DNA of 64,000 nt. Source: Geodermatophilus obscurus. Lineage in GTDB: Bacteria > Actinomycetota > Actinomycetes > Mycobacteriales > Geodermatophilaceae. Of this stretch, positions 19,511 through 28,463 are shown one piece after another. The stretch lies in NCBI RefSeq assembly GCF_900115395.1, contig NZ_FOWE01000001.1, forward strand, positions 558,001 to 622,000, in the 5' to 3' direction. The stretch's first letter is position 1. Each line of letters opens with the position of its first letter. The position numbers were made by a program, and so were the translations under genes. Below the pieces are notes generated by a model. That model searched no databases. It saw only the letters and a program-made list of their open reading frames with translations, and had not been told where the DNA came from.

Positions 19511-22357
19511 ATGTCCAGCCCCGCCGAGCGGTACGCGGCTGCCCGGCGGCGCAGCGCGCACCCGACCCTGGCCGACTTCACCGCCGGGCTCGGGTTCTCC
19601 CTCGACCCGTTCCAGGTGGAGGCCTGCGAGGCGCTCGACGAGGGGGCGGGCGTGCTGGTGTGCGCGCCCACCGGGGCCGGCAAGACCGTCGTCGGCGAGT
19701 TCGCGGTGCACAAGGCGCTGGCCGAGGGGCGCAAGGCCTTCTACACGACGCCGATCAAGGCGCTGTCGAACCAGAAGTACAACGACCTCGTCGACCGCTA
19801 CGGCGAGGCGTCGGTCGGCCTGCTCACCGGCGACAACGCGATCAACGGCGACGCGCCGGTGGTCGTGATGACCACCGAGGTGCTGCGCAACATGCTCTAC
19901 GCGGAGTCCCCGGCCATCCACGGCCTCGGCTACGTGGTCATGGACGAGGTGCACTACCTCGCCGACCGGTTCCGCGGCGCGGTGTGGGAGGAGGTGATCA
20001 TCCACCTCCCGGCGTCGGTGACCCTGGTATCGCTGTCGGCCACGGTGAGCAACGCCGAGGAGTTCGCCGACTGGCTGGTCACCGTCCGCGGGCACACGCG
20101 GGTCGTCGTCAGCGAGGTGCGGCCGATCCCGCTGTGGCAGCACATGCTCGTCGGCAGCCGGGTGTTCGACCTCTTCAGCCTGCGCCCGGCCGCGCACGCC
20201 GCCGAGCAGGGGGAGACCCCGCGCACGCAGTCCACCCGCGAGCGCGGCGCCAGCGTCGTCGACCCCGAGCTGGTCCGCTACGTGCGCGAGCACGAGCGGC
20301 GGCTGGACACCTGGGGCGGCGGCAACGGCGGCTCCCGCCGTGACCGCGACTGGCACAAGCCGCGCTACCGGCCGCCGTCGCGCACCGAGGTCGTCGAGCG
20401 GCTCGACCGCGCCGGCCTGCTGCCGGCGATCACCTTCATCTTCAGCCGCAACGGCTGCGACGCCGCCGTCGCGCAGTGCCTGCAGTCGGGGCTGCGGCTC
20501 ACCGACGAGACCGAGCGCGCCGAGATCGCCCGGATCGTCGACGAGCGCACCGGCTCGCTGCCCGACGAGGACCTGCACGTCCTCGGCTTCTGGGAGTGGC
20601 GCGAGGGGCTGCTGGCGGGTCTGGCCGCCCACCACGCCGGGCTGGTGCCGGCGTTCAAGGAGACCGTCGAGGAGTGCTTCGTCCGCGGCCTGGTCAAGGC
20701 CGTGTTCGCCACCGAGACCCTCGCGCTGGGCATCAACATGCCCGCGCGCACGGTGGTGCTCGAGCGGCTGGTCAAGTGGAACGGCGAGGCGCACGTCGAC
20801 GTCACACCGGGGGAGTACACCCAGCTCACCGGGCGGGCCGGACGGCGCGGCATCGACGTCGAGGGGCACGCCGTCGTCGTGTGGGCGCCGGGCATGGACC
20901 CCTCGGTGGTCGCCGGGCTGGCGAGCACCCGCACCTATCCGCTGCGCTCGTCGTTCCGGCCCAGCTACAACATGGCGGTCAACCTGGTCGGCTCCTTCGG
21001 CCGGGCCCGCGCCCGGGAGCTGCTGGCCTCCTCCTTCGCCCAGTTCCAGGCCGACCGCTCGGTGGTGGGGCTGGCCCGGCAGGCGGCCCGGTCGGAGCGC
21101 GACGCCGAGCAGTTCGCCGAGCAGCTCACCACCGAGGGCGGCGACGTGCTGGCCTACGCCCGGCTGCGGCGGGAGATCGCCGACCGGGAGAAGGAGCTGT
21201 CCCGGGACTCGGCGGCCAAGCGCCGCATGGAGGCCGCCGACGCGCTGGCGGCGCTGCGCCCCGGCGACGTCATCCGGGTGCCCTCGGGTCGCCGGCAGGG
21301 GCTGGCCGTCGTGCTCGACCCCGGCATCACCGACCTGGCCGACCCGCGGCCTCTGGTGCTCACCGAGGACAAGTGGGCCGGCCGCCTGGGCAGCGTCGAC
21401 TTCCCGACGCCGGTCACCGCGCTGGCCCGGGTGCGGGTGCCGAGGAACTTCAACCACCGCAGCCCGCACGCCCGCCGCGACCTCGCGGCCACGCTGCGCA
21501 CCGCGCGGCTGGAGAACGACCTGGGTGCCCGGCGGGTCAAGCAGCGCTCGGCCGCCGCGGACGACCCCGTGCTGCAGGACCTGCGCCGGGCGGTGCGCGC
21601 CCACCCCGTGCACGCCCTGCCCGACCGGGAGGAGCGGGTGCGCCTGGCCGAGCGGTACCTGCGCGCGGTCGCCGACGCGGAGGCCACCCACCGGAAGATG
21701 GCCGAGCGCACCGGGTCGCTGACCCGGCAGTTCGACCGCACCTGCGACGTCCTCGAGGAGCTGGGCTACCTGGTGCCGGAGGCCGCGCCGCTGGTGCCGG
21801 TCGCCACCGACGAGCCCACCCCGGTCGACGACGTCCCGCGGGTCACCGCGGAGGGCCGCCGGCTGGCGCGCATCTGGTCCGAGGGCGACCTGCTCATCGC
21901 CGAGTGCCTGCGCGCCGGGGTGTGGCGCGGTCTCGGGCCGGCCGAGCTCGCCGCCGCGGTGTCCACGCTGGTGTTCGAGGCGCGGCGGGAGACCCCCGGG
22001 CAGGCCGCCGTCCCGGGCGGGAAGGTGGCCGACGCCATCGGCGAGATGCGCCGGATCCGCGCGCGGCTGCAGGACGTCGAGCTCGACCGGGGCCTGCCGG
22101 CGACCCGCGACCTCGACCTGGGCTTCGCCTGGGCGGCCTACCGCTGGGCCGACGGGCAGACCCTCGACCGGGTGCTCGCCGGCGCCGAGCAGGCCGGCAC
22201 CGAGCTCTCCGGCGGCGACTTCGTCCGCTGGGCGCGGCAGCTCGTCGACGTCCTCGACCAGCTGGCCAAGGTCGCCGACGCGGCGGTGGCCGGGGTCGCG
22301 CGGGCGGCGGTGGGGCGGATCCGCCGCGGCGTGGTGGCGGTCGCGGTCAGCGGGTGA
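19511..22357 (+). CDS. helY: Superfamily 2 DEVH helicase HelY
   Basis: A 948-residue Ski2/Mtr4-like RNA helicase. It has motif I CAPTGAGKT near residue 50, motif Ia TTPIKALSNQKYND, motif II VMDEVHYLADRFRG near 140, SATVSN (motif III), and motif VI LTGRAGRRGID near 440. The C-terminal third is the helical region of this family. Actinobacterial HelY is presumed to act in RNA turnover. Start ATG 19511. The position after tatC and the lipid kinase, before the 5'-3' exonuclease, matches other actinobacteria. Confidence 0.95.
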   Translation: MSSPAERYAAARRRSAHPTLADFTAGLGFSLDPFQVEACEALDEGAGVLVCAPTGAGKTVVGEFAVHKALAEGRKAFYTTPIKALSNQKYNDLVDRYGEASVGLLTGDNAINGDAPVVVMTTEVLRNMLYAESPAIHGLGYVVMDEVHYLADRFRGAVWEEVIIHLPASVTLVSLSATVSNAEEFADWLVTVRGHTRVVVSEVRPIPLWQHMLVGSRVFDLFSLRPAAHAAEQGETPRTQSTRERGASVVDPELVRYVREHERRLDTWGGGNGGSRRDRDWHKPRYRPPSRTEVVERLDRAGLLPAITFIFSRNGCDAAVAQCLQSGLRLTDETERAEIARIVDERTGSLPDEDLHVLGFWEWREGLLAGLAAHHAGLVPAFKETVEECFVRGLVKAVFATETLALGINMPARTVVLERLVKWNGEAHVDVTPGEYTQLTGRAGRRGIDVEGHAVVVWAPGMDPSVVAGLASTRTYPLRSSFRPSYNMAVNLVGSFGRARARELLASSFAQFQADRSVVGLARQAARSERDAEQFAEQLTTEGGDVLAYARLRREIADREKELSRDSAAKRRMEAADALAALRPGDVIRVPSGRRQGLAVVLDPGITDLADPRPLVLTEDKWAGRLGSVDFPTPVTALARVRVPRNFNHRSPHARRDLAATLRTARLENDLGARRVKQRSAAADDPVLQDLRRAVRAHPVHALPDREERVRLAERYLRAVADAEATHRKMAERTGSLTRQFDRTCDVLEELGYLVPEAAPLVPVATDEPTPVDDVPRVTAEGRRLARIWSEGDLLIAECLRAGVWRGLGPAELAAAVSTLVFEARRETPGQAAVPGGKVADAIGEMRRIRARLQDVELDRGLPATRDLDLGFAWAAYRWADGQTLDRVLAGAEQAGTELSGGDFVRWARQLVDVLDQLAKVADAAVAGVARAAVGRIRRGVVAVAVSG

Positions 22358-22505
22358 GGCGGCCGCCGGCAGCTGACCCCGCCGGGTGCCGCCCCGCGCG
22401 CGCGAGGGCCGTCGGCGCGCTCCCGTGGTGCACAATCGCCCCGCTCCCGTGACGCAGTGTCAGGGGGCGGCCCGCGCCGGGTCGACAGGACGAGCAGGAG
22501 CGACG

Positions 22506-23126
22506 ATGACCAACCCACCGCAGGGTGGCCAGCCGGGGCAGTACGGGCAGCCGGGGCAGTACGGGCAGCCGGGCCAGTACGGCGGCCAGCCCGGGCAGTA
22601 CGGCCAGCCGGGTGGGCAGTACGGCGGGCAGCCGGGCCAGCCCGGTCAGTACGGCGGGCAGCCGGGGCAGTACGGGCAGCAGCCCGGCCCGTACGGCCAG
22701 CCGGGCCAGTACGGGCAGCCCGGGCAGTACGGGGCGCCGGGCCAGTTCGGGCAGCAGCCCGGCCCGTACGGCCAGCCGGGCGGCTACGGCCAGCCCTACG
22801 GCCAGCCGGCGCCGCCGAGGAGGTCGCGGACCGGCCCCCTCATCGGGACGGTGGCGGCCGTGGTGATCATCGGCGTCGCGATCGCCCTGGCGCTGCTCCT
22901 CGGCCAGGACGTGCTCGACGCCGGCCGGGCCGAGAGCGACATCGCCGAGCAGTTCACCGAGACCTTCGGCGTCGGCATCGAGGTCAGCTGCGACCAGGAG
23001 ATGGTCGTGGAGAACGGCGCCACCTACGAGTGCTCCGGCACCACCGAGGACGGCGAGGACGTGACCATCGAGGTCGCGATCACCGACGAGGACTCGGCGG
23101 CGTTCACCTGGGACGTCGCCTCCTGA
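22506..23126 (+). CDS. DUF4333 membrane protein with GQPGQY repeats
   Basis: A 206-residue protein. The first 100 residues are a cytoplasmic low-complexity tract of GQPGQY-type repeats, followed by one membrane helix ([19 protein letters not shown]) and an extracytoplasmic DUF4333 domain with two cysteines (VSCDQ and YECSG) that probably form a disulfide. ATG 22506 has an AGGAG site. Convergent with the exonuclease gene. DUF4333 domains are common in actinobacterial envelope proteins; function unknown. Confidence 0.85.
   Translation: MTNPPQGGQPGQYGQPGQYGQPGQYGGQPGQYGQPGGQYGGQPGQPGQYGGQPGQYGQQPGPYGQPGQYGQPGQYGAPGQFGQQPGPYGQPGGYGQPYGQPAPPRRSRTGPLIGTVAAVVIIGVAIALALLLGQDVLDAGRAESDIAEQFTETFGVGIEVSCDQEMVVENGATYECSGTTEDGEDVTIEVAITDEDSAAFTWDVAS
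22530..22805 (+). repeat. Tandem repeats coding for GQPGQY
   Basis: Imperfect 15-18 bp units of the form CAGTACGGGCAGCCGGG cover the N-terminal coding region of the DUF4333 gene. Prone to slippage and misassembly. Confidence 0.8.
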
Positions 23127-23153
23127 GCTCCCGCGGACGGCTGGCCGGCGTGC

Positions 23154-24080
23154 TCACCCGAGGACGTCGGCCGGCCAGCCCAGCGCAGCGCCCAGACGCC
23201 CCAGGGACGAGCGCAGCCCGTGGGCGTCGGCCAGCGCCGCGAGCGCCGCGGGGTCGGCCGGGCGGCGGGGGAGCGCCCCCTCGACCGCGGGCATGTCGAT
23301 GTCGCGGGCGACGGCGACCACCACCGGCGCCGCGTCGAGGTACTCCGCGCCCGCGTGCAGCCGCCTGAGCACCGCGGCCGTGAGCGGCGCCTTCGGCACC
23401 GCCGTCCGCGCCGCCGCCGCCCGGATGCCTGCCAGGTCGCCGAACTCCGTGATCAGCGCCGCCGCCGTCTTCGCCCCGACCCCGGCCACCCCGGGCAGGC
23501 CGTCGCTGGGGTCGCCGCGCAGCACCGCGAAGTCGGCGTAGGACCGGCCCGGGATGCCGTACTTCGCCGTCACCGCCGCCTCGTCGACCACCTCGATGTC
23601 GGAAATGCCCCGGGCGGTATAGAGCACCCGCACGCCGCGGGCGTCGTCGACGAGCTGGAAGAGGTCGCGGTCGCCGGTGACGACGTCGACCGGACCCCGG
23701 GCGCGGGTGGCCAGCGTGCCGATGACGTCGTCGGCCTCGTAGCCGGGCGCCCCGACGCGGGCGACGCCGGCGGCGGCCAGCACGTCGACGAGCACCGGCA
23801 CCTGGGGGCCGAGCTCGTCGGGCGTCTCCTCCCCGCCCTCCGGGGAGAGCCGGTGCGCCTTGTACGACGGCAGCGCCTCGACGCGGAACGCCGGGCGCCA
23901 GTCGTCGTCCCAGCAGGCCACCAGCCGGTCGGGGGCGTGGGCCGTCAGCAGCCGCGCGGTCATGTCCAGGAACCCGCGGACGGCGTTCACCGGCCGGCCG
24001 TCGGGCGCGGTCACGCTGGTCGGGACGCCGTAGAACGCCCGGAAGTAGAGGCTCGCGGCGTCGAGCAGCATCGTCGTCAC
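23154..24080 (-). CDS. 5'-3' exonuclease (PolA exonuclease domain-like)
   Basis: A stand-alone 308-residue FEN1/XPG-type exonuclease, like M. tuberculosis Rv2090. The N-terminal metal-site region is LLDAASLYFRAFYG, followed by WDDDWRPAF, the acidic YEADDVIGTLA segment, VTGDRDLFQLV, and the helix-hairpin-helix region LRGDPSDGLPGVAGVGAKTA near residue 190. It should act on branched or nicked DNA in replication and repair. Start GTG 24080 puts it 68 bp from the divergent M24 peptidase. Confidence 0.93.
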   Translation of the reverse strand: MTTMLLDAASLYFRAFYGVPTSVTAPDGRPVNAVRGFLDMTARLLTAHAPDRLVACWDDDWRPAFRVEALPSYKAHRLSPEGGEETPDELGPQVPVLVDVLAAAGVARVGAPGYEADDVIGTLATRARGPVDVVTGDRDLFQLVDDARGVRVLYTARGISDIEVVDEAAVTAKYGIPGRSYADFAVLRGDPSDGLPGVAGVGAKTAAALITEFGDLAGIRAAAARTAVPKAPLTAAVLRRLHAGAEYLDAAPVVVAVARDIDMPAVEGALPRRPADPAALAALADAHGLRSSLGRLGAALGWPADVLG

Positions 24081-24136
24081 GGGCGGGGACGGTAACGGTC
24101 CGGGAAACCCGCGCGAGACCGGTCGGTACCCGGGGT

Positions 24137-24142
24137 TAGTGT
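24137..24142 (+). promoter_or_regulatory. Leaderless -10 element for the M24 peptidase
   Basis: TAGTGT, 6 nt before GTG 24149. Confidence 0.5.
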
Positions 24143-24148
24143 CCGGGC

Positions 24149-25288
24149 GTGCCAGACAGCGCGGGGGCCCTCGTCAGCATCGATCGCGTGCACGCCGCAC
24201 GCGCCGTCGCCGCCGAGCTCGGCGTCGACGTCGTCGTCCTCACCCCCGGGTCGGACCTGCGCTACCTGTGCGGCTACGACGCGCACGCCATGGAGCGGCT
24301 GACCGCCCTGGCCGTCCCCCGCAGCGGCGAGCCGCTGCTGGTGGTGCCCCGGCTGGAGGCGCCCATGGTGGACGCGAGCCCCGCCGGCGCGCTGGGCCTG
24401 GAGCTGCTGGCCTGGGACGAGACCGACGACGCCTTCGCCCTGCTCGCCCGCGAGGTCACCGCGCGGCTGGGGACGGCGCCCACCCGCGTCGCCGTCGGCG
24501 CCCGCACCTGGGCCGAGCACGCGCTCGGCGTGCACCGCGCGTTGCCCGGGTCGGCGCTGGAGCTGGCCACCCCGGTCCTCGACCGGCTGCGGATGGTCAA
24601 GACGCCGGCCGAGGTGGAGGAGCTCGCCGCCGCCGGCGCGGCCATCGACCGGGTGCACGCGCGGATGGGGGAGTGGCTGCGGGTCGGCCGCACCGAGGCC
24701 GAGGTGGGCGCCGACATCGCCGCGGCGATCCTCGCCGAGGGGCACGTCGGCGTGGACTTCACGATCGTCGGCTCCGGCCCCAACGGCGCCAGCCCCCACC
24801 ACGAGCTCTCCGACCGGGTGGTGCAGGCCGGCGACCTCGTCGTCGTCGACATCGGCGGGGAGACCGCGACCGGCTACCGCTCCGACTGCACCCGCACCTA
24901 CGTCGTCGGCGGGGAGCCCGGCGCCGAGGTGACCGAGTGGTACGCCGTGCTGCAGGACGCGCAGGAGGCCGCCGTCGCCGCCGTCCGCCCGGGGGTGACC
25001 GCCGAGCAGGTCGACGCCGTCGCCCGCGACCGCATCACCGCGGCCGGCTGGGGCGAGCACTTCATCCACCGCACGGGCCACGGCATCGGCCTCGACACCC
25101 ACGAGGCGCCCTACATCGTCGCGGGCAACGACCTGCCGCTGGAGGCGGGCATGGCCTTCTCCGTCGAGCCGGGCATCTACCTCGCCGGGCGGGTGGGCGC
25201 CCGGATCGAGGACATCGTCGTCTGCACCGACGAGGGCGTCCGCGTGCTCAACCAGGGTCCCCGTGGGCTCGTCGTCCTCCCCGGCTGA
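24149..25288 (+). CDS. M24-family Xaa-Pro dipeptidase/aminopeptidase
   Basis: A 379-residue pita-bread metallopeptidase, like Rv2089c (PepE). The N-terminal creatinase-like domain (residues 1-140) is followed by a catalytic domain with all metal ligands: Asp in VVDIGGE, Asp in SDCTRTYV, His in TGHGIGLDTHE, Glu in VEPGIYL and Glu in RIEDIV. It should cleave peptides with proline. The Lrp gene starts within its last codons (26-nt overlap), implying joint expression. Confidence 0.93.
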   Translation: MPDSAGALVSIDRVHAARAVAAELGVDVVVLTPGSDLRYLCGYDAHAMERLTALAVPRSGEPLLVVPRLEAPMVDASPAGALGLELLAWDETDDAFALLAREVTARLGTAPTRVAVGARTWAEHALGVHRALPGSALELATPVLDRLRMVKTPAEVEELAAAGAAIDRVHARMGEWLRVGRTEAEVGADIAAAILAEGHVGVDFTIVGSGPNGASPHHELSDRVVQAGDLVVVDIGGETATGYRSDCTRTYVVGGEPGAEVTEWYAVLQDAQEAAVAAVRPGVTAEQVDAVARDRITAAGWGEHFIHRTGHGIGLDTHEAPYIVAGNDLPLEAGMAFSVEPGIYLAGRVGARIEDIVVCTDEGVRVLNQGPRGLVVLPG

Positions 25289-25757
25289 GCCCGGCGGGGA
25301 GCCGTCCGGCCACGCCGCCGCACCCGACGTCGACCGGGCACTGCTGGCCGCCCTCGCCCGGGACGGTCGGGCCAGCTACACCGAGCTCGCCGAGCGGGTG
25401 GGACTGTCGGTGTCGGCGGTGCACCAGCGGGTCCGCCGCCTCGAGCAGCGCGGCCTGATCACCGGCTACCGCGCCACCGTCGACGCCCGCGGGGTGGGGG
25501 CGGGGCTGACCGCCTTCGTGTCCATCACCCCGCTGGACCAGGCCCAGGCCGACGACGCCCCGGCCAAGCTCGTCCACCTCGACGCCATCGAGGCCTGCTA
25601 CTCCGTGGCGGGGGTGGAGAGCTACCTGCTCAAGGTGCGGGTGGCCAGCCCCGAGGCGCTCGAGGCCCTGCTGCGCGAGATCCGCACGACGGCGAACGTC
25701 AGCACCCGCACGACCGTCGTCCTCTCGACGTTCTACGAGGACCGGCCACCGGTCTGA
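25263..25757 (+). CDS. Lrp/AsnC-family regulator
   Basis: A 164-residue transcription regulator: N-terminal helix-turn-helix (YTELAERVGLSVSAVHQRVRRLE, residues about 38-60) and C-terminal RAM/ligand-binding domain (residues 75-160). GTG 25263 overlaps the M24 peptidase gene; the first 20 residues are low complexity, so a later start is possible. The overlap suggests it senses an amino acid and controls peptide use. Confidence 0.9.
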   Translation: MGSSSSPAEPGGEPSGHAAAPDVDRALLAALARDGRASYTELAERVGLSVSAVHQRVRRLEQRGLITGYRATVDARGVGAGLTAFVSITPLDQAQADDAPAKLVHLDAIEACYSVAGVESYLLKVRVASPEALEALLREIRTTANVSTRTTVVLSTFYEDRPPV

Positions 25758-25800
25758 GCCCACACCGCCCGATCCGTGCGTCCTCGTGTCCGGTGTCCGA

Positions 25801-25816
25801 CCGTTATCCCCAACTG
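25801..25816 (-). repeat. Dispersed intergenic repeat, copy 3
   Basis: CCGTTATCCCCAACTG between the Lrp gene and the radical-SAM-like gene. Confidence 0.85.
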
Positions 25817-25901
25817 ACAATCTCCTGCACACGCCGGGAAGGCAACAACGAGGAGCACAGGCCGGCGCGGCAGGTGGACACCCGGTCGAACGTGTGTTCG
25901 C

Positions 25902-26972
25902 ATGGTCGGCGTGCGGTGGGAGGGGCAGCGGCTCGATGCCGAGGACGACGCACTCCTGCCCGGTATGCCGAGCGTCCGCGGGCTGCTGCGCAGCGTGCAG
26001 GTGCCGGAGTTCCCGGGGGTGACGCTGCACGAGGTGCTGTCCCGGTCCGCGCTCAACCAGGTGCCCGACGGATCGCGGATGCACGAGTGGCTCGACCTCG
26101 ACAGCGGGCGGGACTTCGACACCCAGATCGTCGTCAAGACCAACCTGGTGGAGGTGCTGCGGCGGGAGCTGGCGAAGCCGTCGTGGCGCCGCGAGCACGT
26201 CGCGCTCGGCACGAACACCGACCCCTACCAGCGCGCCGAGGGCCGCTACCGCCTCATGCCCGGGGTGGTCCGCGCGCTGGCCGGGTCCGGGACGCCGTTC
26301 TCCGTCCTCACCAAGGGGACGCTGGCCCGCCGCGACGTGCCACTGCTGGCCGCCGCCGCCCAGGACGTGCCGGTGGGCTTCGGCGTCTCGCTGGGCATCT
26401 GGGACGAGGACCTGCACGCGAGCCTCGAGCCCGGCGTCCCGTCGCCGCGGGCCCGGCTGGACCTGGTGCGTGCGGTCACCGACGCCGGGCTGCCGTGCGG
26501 CGTCTTCCTGGCGCCGGTCCTGCCGGGCCTCACCGACCGGCAGGCCGACCTCGACGCCGCCCTGGCGGCGATCGCCGCGGCGGGTGCCACCGGCGTCACC
26601 GTCGTGCCGCTGCACCTGCGCCCGGGTGCCCGCGAGTGGTTCTCCGCCTGGCTGGCGCGCGAGCACCCGTCGCTCGTGCCGCGCTACCGGCAGCTGTACC
26701 GGGGCGGTGCGTACGTGCCCGCGGAGTACCGCTCCTGGTTGGCCGAGCGGGTGACCCCGCTGCTGCGCCGGCACGGCCTGGACCGCCACCCGGGCGGGCG
26801 GGTGCGGAGCGCGGGCGGGGACGTGCCCTCCGGCGTGCCCGGCGACGACGAGGTGTCCTTCCCGGCCGGCAGCCTGCCGGCCGCCCGGGAGGCCACCCCG
26901 GCGCCCGCACGGCGGGGGAGGCGCGCAGGCGGGAGCGACGACGGCGTGCCCGGGCAGCTCACCCTCCTCTGA
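25902..26972 (+). CDS. Rv2578c-like radical SAM family protein lacking the CxxxCxxC motif
   Basis: Clear homologue of the Rv2578c radical-SAM family, 356 residues: HEVLSRSALNQVPDG, then LDLDSGRDFDTQIVVKTN, VALGTNTDPYQRAEGRYRL, SVLTKGTLARRD, a barrel, and the C-terminal QLYRGGAYVPAEYRSWL. The segment that normally sits between the VPD and HEWLDL motifs and carries PYRGCxHxCxYCFAR is missing, without frameshift, so no [4Fe-4S]-SAM cysteines exist. The only cysteine seen is in LPCGVFL. Either the enzyme is dead or repurposed, or a roughly 25-30-codon deletion (biological or assembly) has occurred. Start ATG 25902. Confidence 0.85.
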   Translation: MVGVRWEGQRLDAEDDALLPGMPSVRGLLRSVQVPEFPGVTLHEVLSRSALNQVPDGSRMHEWLDLDSGRDFDTQIVVKTNLVEVLRRELAKPSWRREHVALGTNTDPYQRAEGRYRLMPGVVRALAGSGTPFSVLTKGTLARRDVPLLAAAAQDVPVGFGVSLGIWDEDLHASLEPGVPSPRARLDLVRAVTDAGLPCGVFLAPVLPGLTDRQADLDAALAAIAAAGATGVTVVPLHLRPGAREWFSAWLAREHPSLVPRYRQLYRGGAYVPAEYRSWLAERVTPLLRRHGLDRHPGGRVRSAGGDVPSGVPGDDEVSFPAGSLPAAREATPAPARRGRRAGGSDDGVPGQLTLL

Positions 26973-26978
26973 CGGCGG

Positions 26979-26997
26979 TCAGGCAAGCCTTCCCTCA
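26979..26997. promoter_or_regulatory. Iron-box-like site 1 (IdeR/DtxR)
   Basis: TCAGGCAAGCCTTCCCTCA matches 12 of 19 positions of the box TTAGGTTAGGCTAACCTAA and contains the palindrome AGGCAAGCCT core. Confidence 0.5.
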
Positions 26998-27030
26998 CCA
27001 TTCGCCGACGGTGCGGAAATGGCGTCGGGG

Positions 27031-27049
27031 GTAGGGCAGCCTCCCCTCA
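27031..27049. promoter_or_regulatory. Iron-box-like site 2 (IdeR/DtxR)
   Basis: GTAGGGCAGCCTCCCCTCA matches 12 of 19 positions; 52 bp after site 1, about five helical turns. Confidence 0.45.
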
Positions 27050-27084
27050 TGATCCGACCCGGCGAGCCGCGGACCTGCGATGAC

Positions 27085-27103
27085 CCAGGTGAGGCTAACC
27101 TGG
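27085..27103. promoter_or_regulatory. Iron-box-like site 3 (IdeR/DtxR)
   Basis: CCAGGTGAGGCTAACCTGG matches 14 of 19 positions of the iron box and has outer arms CCAGGT/ACCTGG. It lies 54 bp after site 2 and about 100 bp before the DUF1540 start. The strongest of the three. Confidence 0.65.
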
Positions 27104-27206
27104 AGAATGGCTCAGGAACGCCATGCCGAGTTGTTCCCCGAGTCGAATTCCGCGCCATTCTTCGGCACACTGGCGGCAACCGATCCGTCCGACCCCGGAG
27201 CGCCAG

Positions 27207-27497
27207 ATGACCACCGTCATGCCCCCCGTCAGCGAGTGCACCGTCGCCGGCTGCTCCTACAACGACCACGGCTGTCATGCCTTCGCGATCACCGTGAGCG
27301 GCTCCGACGGGCACGCCGACTGCGGCACGTTCCTCCCGCTCACCATCCGGGGCGGCCTGCCGCGGGCCGAGGCGCAGGTGGGTGCCTGCCAGCGCACCGA
27401 CTGCGTGCACAACGACGCCCTCGAGTGCCGCGCGTCCGACATCCGCGTGGGGTTCGACCACGACACCGCCAGTTGCCTGACCTACGCGACGGCCTGA
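27207..27497 (+). CDS. DUF1540 cysteine-rich protein
   Basis: A 96-residue protein with two copies of the DUF1540 unit. Unit one runs from CTVAGCSYNDHGCHAFAITV to HADCGTF; unit two from CQRTDCVHNDALECRASDIRVG to SCLTY. Eight cysteines and several His/Asp are spaced as in a metal-binding module. ATG 27207 is chosen because homology starts there; the open frame upstream is unrelated. Three iron boxes in the 230-bp upstream region suggest repression by IdeR/DtxR with iron. Metal storage or sensing is inference. Confidence 0.88.
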   Translation: MTTVMPPVSECTVAGCSYNDHGCHAFAITVSGSDGHADCGTFLPLTIRGGLPRAEAQVGACQRTDCVHNDALECRASDIRVGFDHDTASCLTYATA

Positions 27498-27536
27498 CGA
27501 CGGCCTGACGACCGCGGGACACCCCGCGCACACACT

Positions 27537-27572
27537 GCAGGACGGCCCGGGCACCCGCCCGGGCCGTCCTGC
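27537..27572. terminator. Bidirectional terminator hairpin
   Basis: Perfect 16-bp stem (GCAGGACGGCCCGGGC with its complement) and ACCC loop between the convergent DUF1540 and integrase-like genes. Confidence 0.8.
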
Positions 27573-27592
27573 TGCGTGGGGGAGGGGAGTGG

Positions 27593-28456
27593 TCATCGCC
27601 CCGGTGACGGGGCGGCCCCGGCCGCCCGGTTGGCCCGCGATGCCCGCCCGGCGCGGACGGCGCCCCGCGGGGCCACCGGCTCGGCGCCGTCGGCGAGCGC
27701 CAGCCGGCGGAAGGAGTCGTAGGACAGCGTCTCGTACACCGCGGCGAGGGCCTCGGCCTGCGGGCGACGCGCGCCGGCCGACGTCCCGCGCAGGTACAGC
27801 GCGGTGCGGACGGCGTGCTTCGTGAACGTCACCTGCAGGGCCTGGCTGGACAGCCGCCCGCCGACCTCCGACCGGTAGCCGGGCCCGCGGCGCAGGGCCG
27901 GCAGCACCCACGGGCTCTCCGCCAGGGCCGGGAAGCGGTTGCGCACGGCCTCCCACGCGTGCCAGGCGCGCAGCGCCCCGGGCACCGCCCACTCGCCGTC
28001 GTCGGTGCGGACGAGCAGCCGACGGCTCGTCGGGCGCACCTGCTCCCGGCGCAGGTCGCGGAAGGTGCCCACCGGCGCCGGCCAGTGCAGCGCGATGGCG
28101 CACCAGACCACCGTGCGCAGGTGCTCGGGCTGCTCGCTCTGCACGTCGCACAGCGGCCGCAGGTCGAGCGCGCGCGGGTCGGGCTCCGGCGTCGGCGGGG
28201 TGGGCAGGGGGACACCGCCGTAGCGGGCCACCTTGCTGTACAGCGTGATCGTGGCCGGCTTCCACCCGCGCGCCGCCGCGACGTCGTCCATCCCGCCGGT
28301 GGCCAGTTCCTCCGGCCCCAGGCCGAGCTCCAGGGCCGCGTCGACCAGCCGCCGCCACTGGACGGCGTAGCCCTCGGGCGGCTCCAGGCGCGCCCACTCC
28401 CGCGCGGCGGGCACCGACGGCATCTCGGGCAGTGGCCCCTGCCAGGTCCGGCTCAC
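27593..28456 (-). CDS. Integrase-like hypothetical protein
   Basis: A 287-residue protein I do not firmly recognise. The layout resembles tyrosine recombinases: N-terminal helical SAM-like region (VQWRRLVDAALELGLG to TITLYSKVARYG), a TVVWCAIALHWPAPVGTFRDLRREQV segment aligned with integrase box I, and SSQALQVTFTKHAVRTALYL near 225, but the catalytic R..HxxR..Y set is not evident. Codon use is native. GTG 28456 is set by TATACT ending 7 nt upstream. A copy of the dispersed repeat directly abuts this -10. No phage genes surround it. Confidence 0.6.
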   Translation of the reverse strand: MSRTWQGPLPEMPSVPAAREWARLEPPEGYAVQWRRLVDAALELGLGPEELATGGMDDVAAARGWKPATITLYSKVARYGGVPLPTPPTPEPDPRALDLRPLCDVQSEQPEHLRTVVWCAIALHWPAPVGTFRDLRREQVRPTSRRLLVRTDDGEWAVPGALRAWHAWEAVRNRFPALAESPWVLPALRRGPGYRSEVGGRLSSQALQVTFTKHAVRTALYLRGTSAGARRPQAEALAAVYETLSYDSFRRLALADGAEPVAPRGAVRAGRASRANRAAGAAPSPGR

Positions 28457-28463
28457 ACCGTCC

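Noticed and set aside
22530-22805. Tandem repeats as a CRISPR array
   Set aside because: Units are contiguous, in frame and encode GQPGQY; there are no spacers and no cas genes. The RecB/Cas4-like gene belongs to the proteasome locus.
27110-27206. Small ORF in the DUF1540 leader (MAQERHAELFPE frame)
   Set aside because: It runs into a shadow of the DUF1540 gene with no stop near, lacks a ribosome site, and the sequence is more likely leader.
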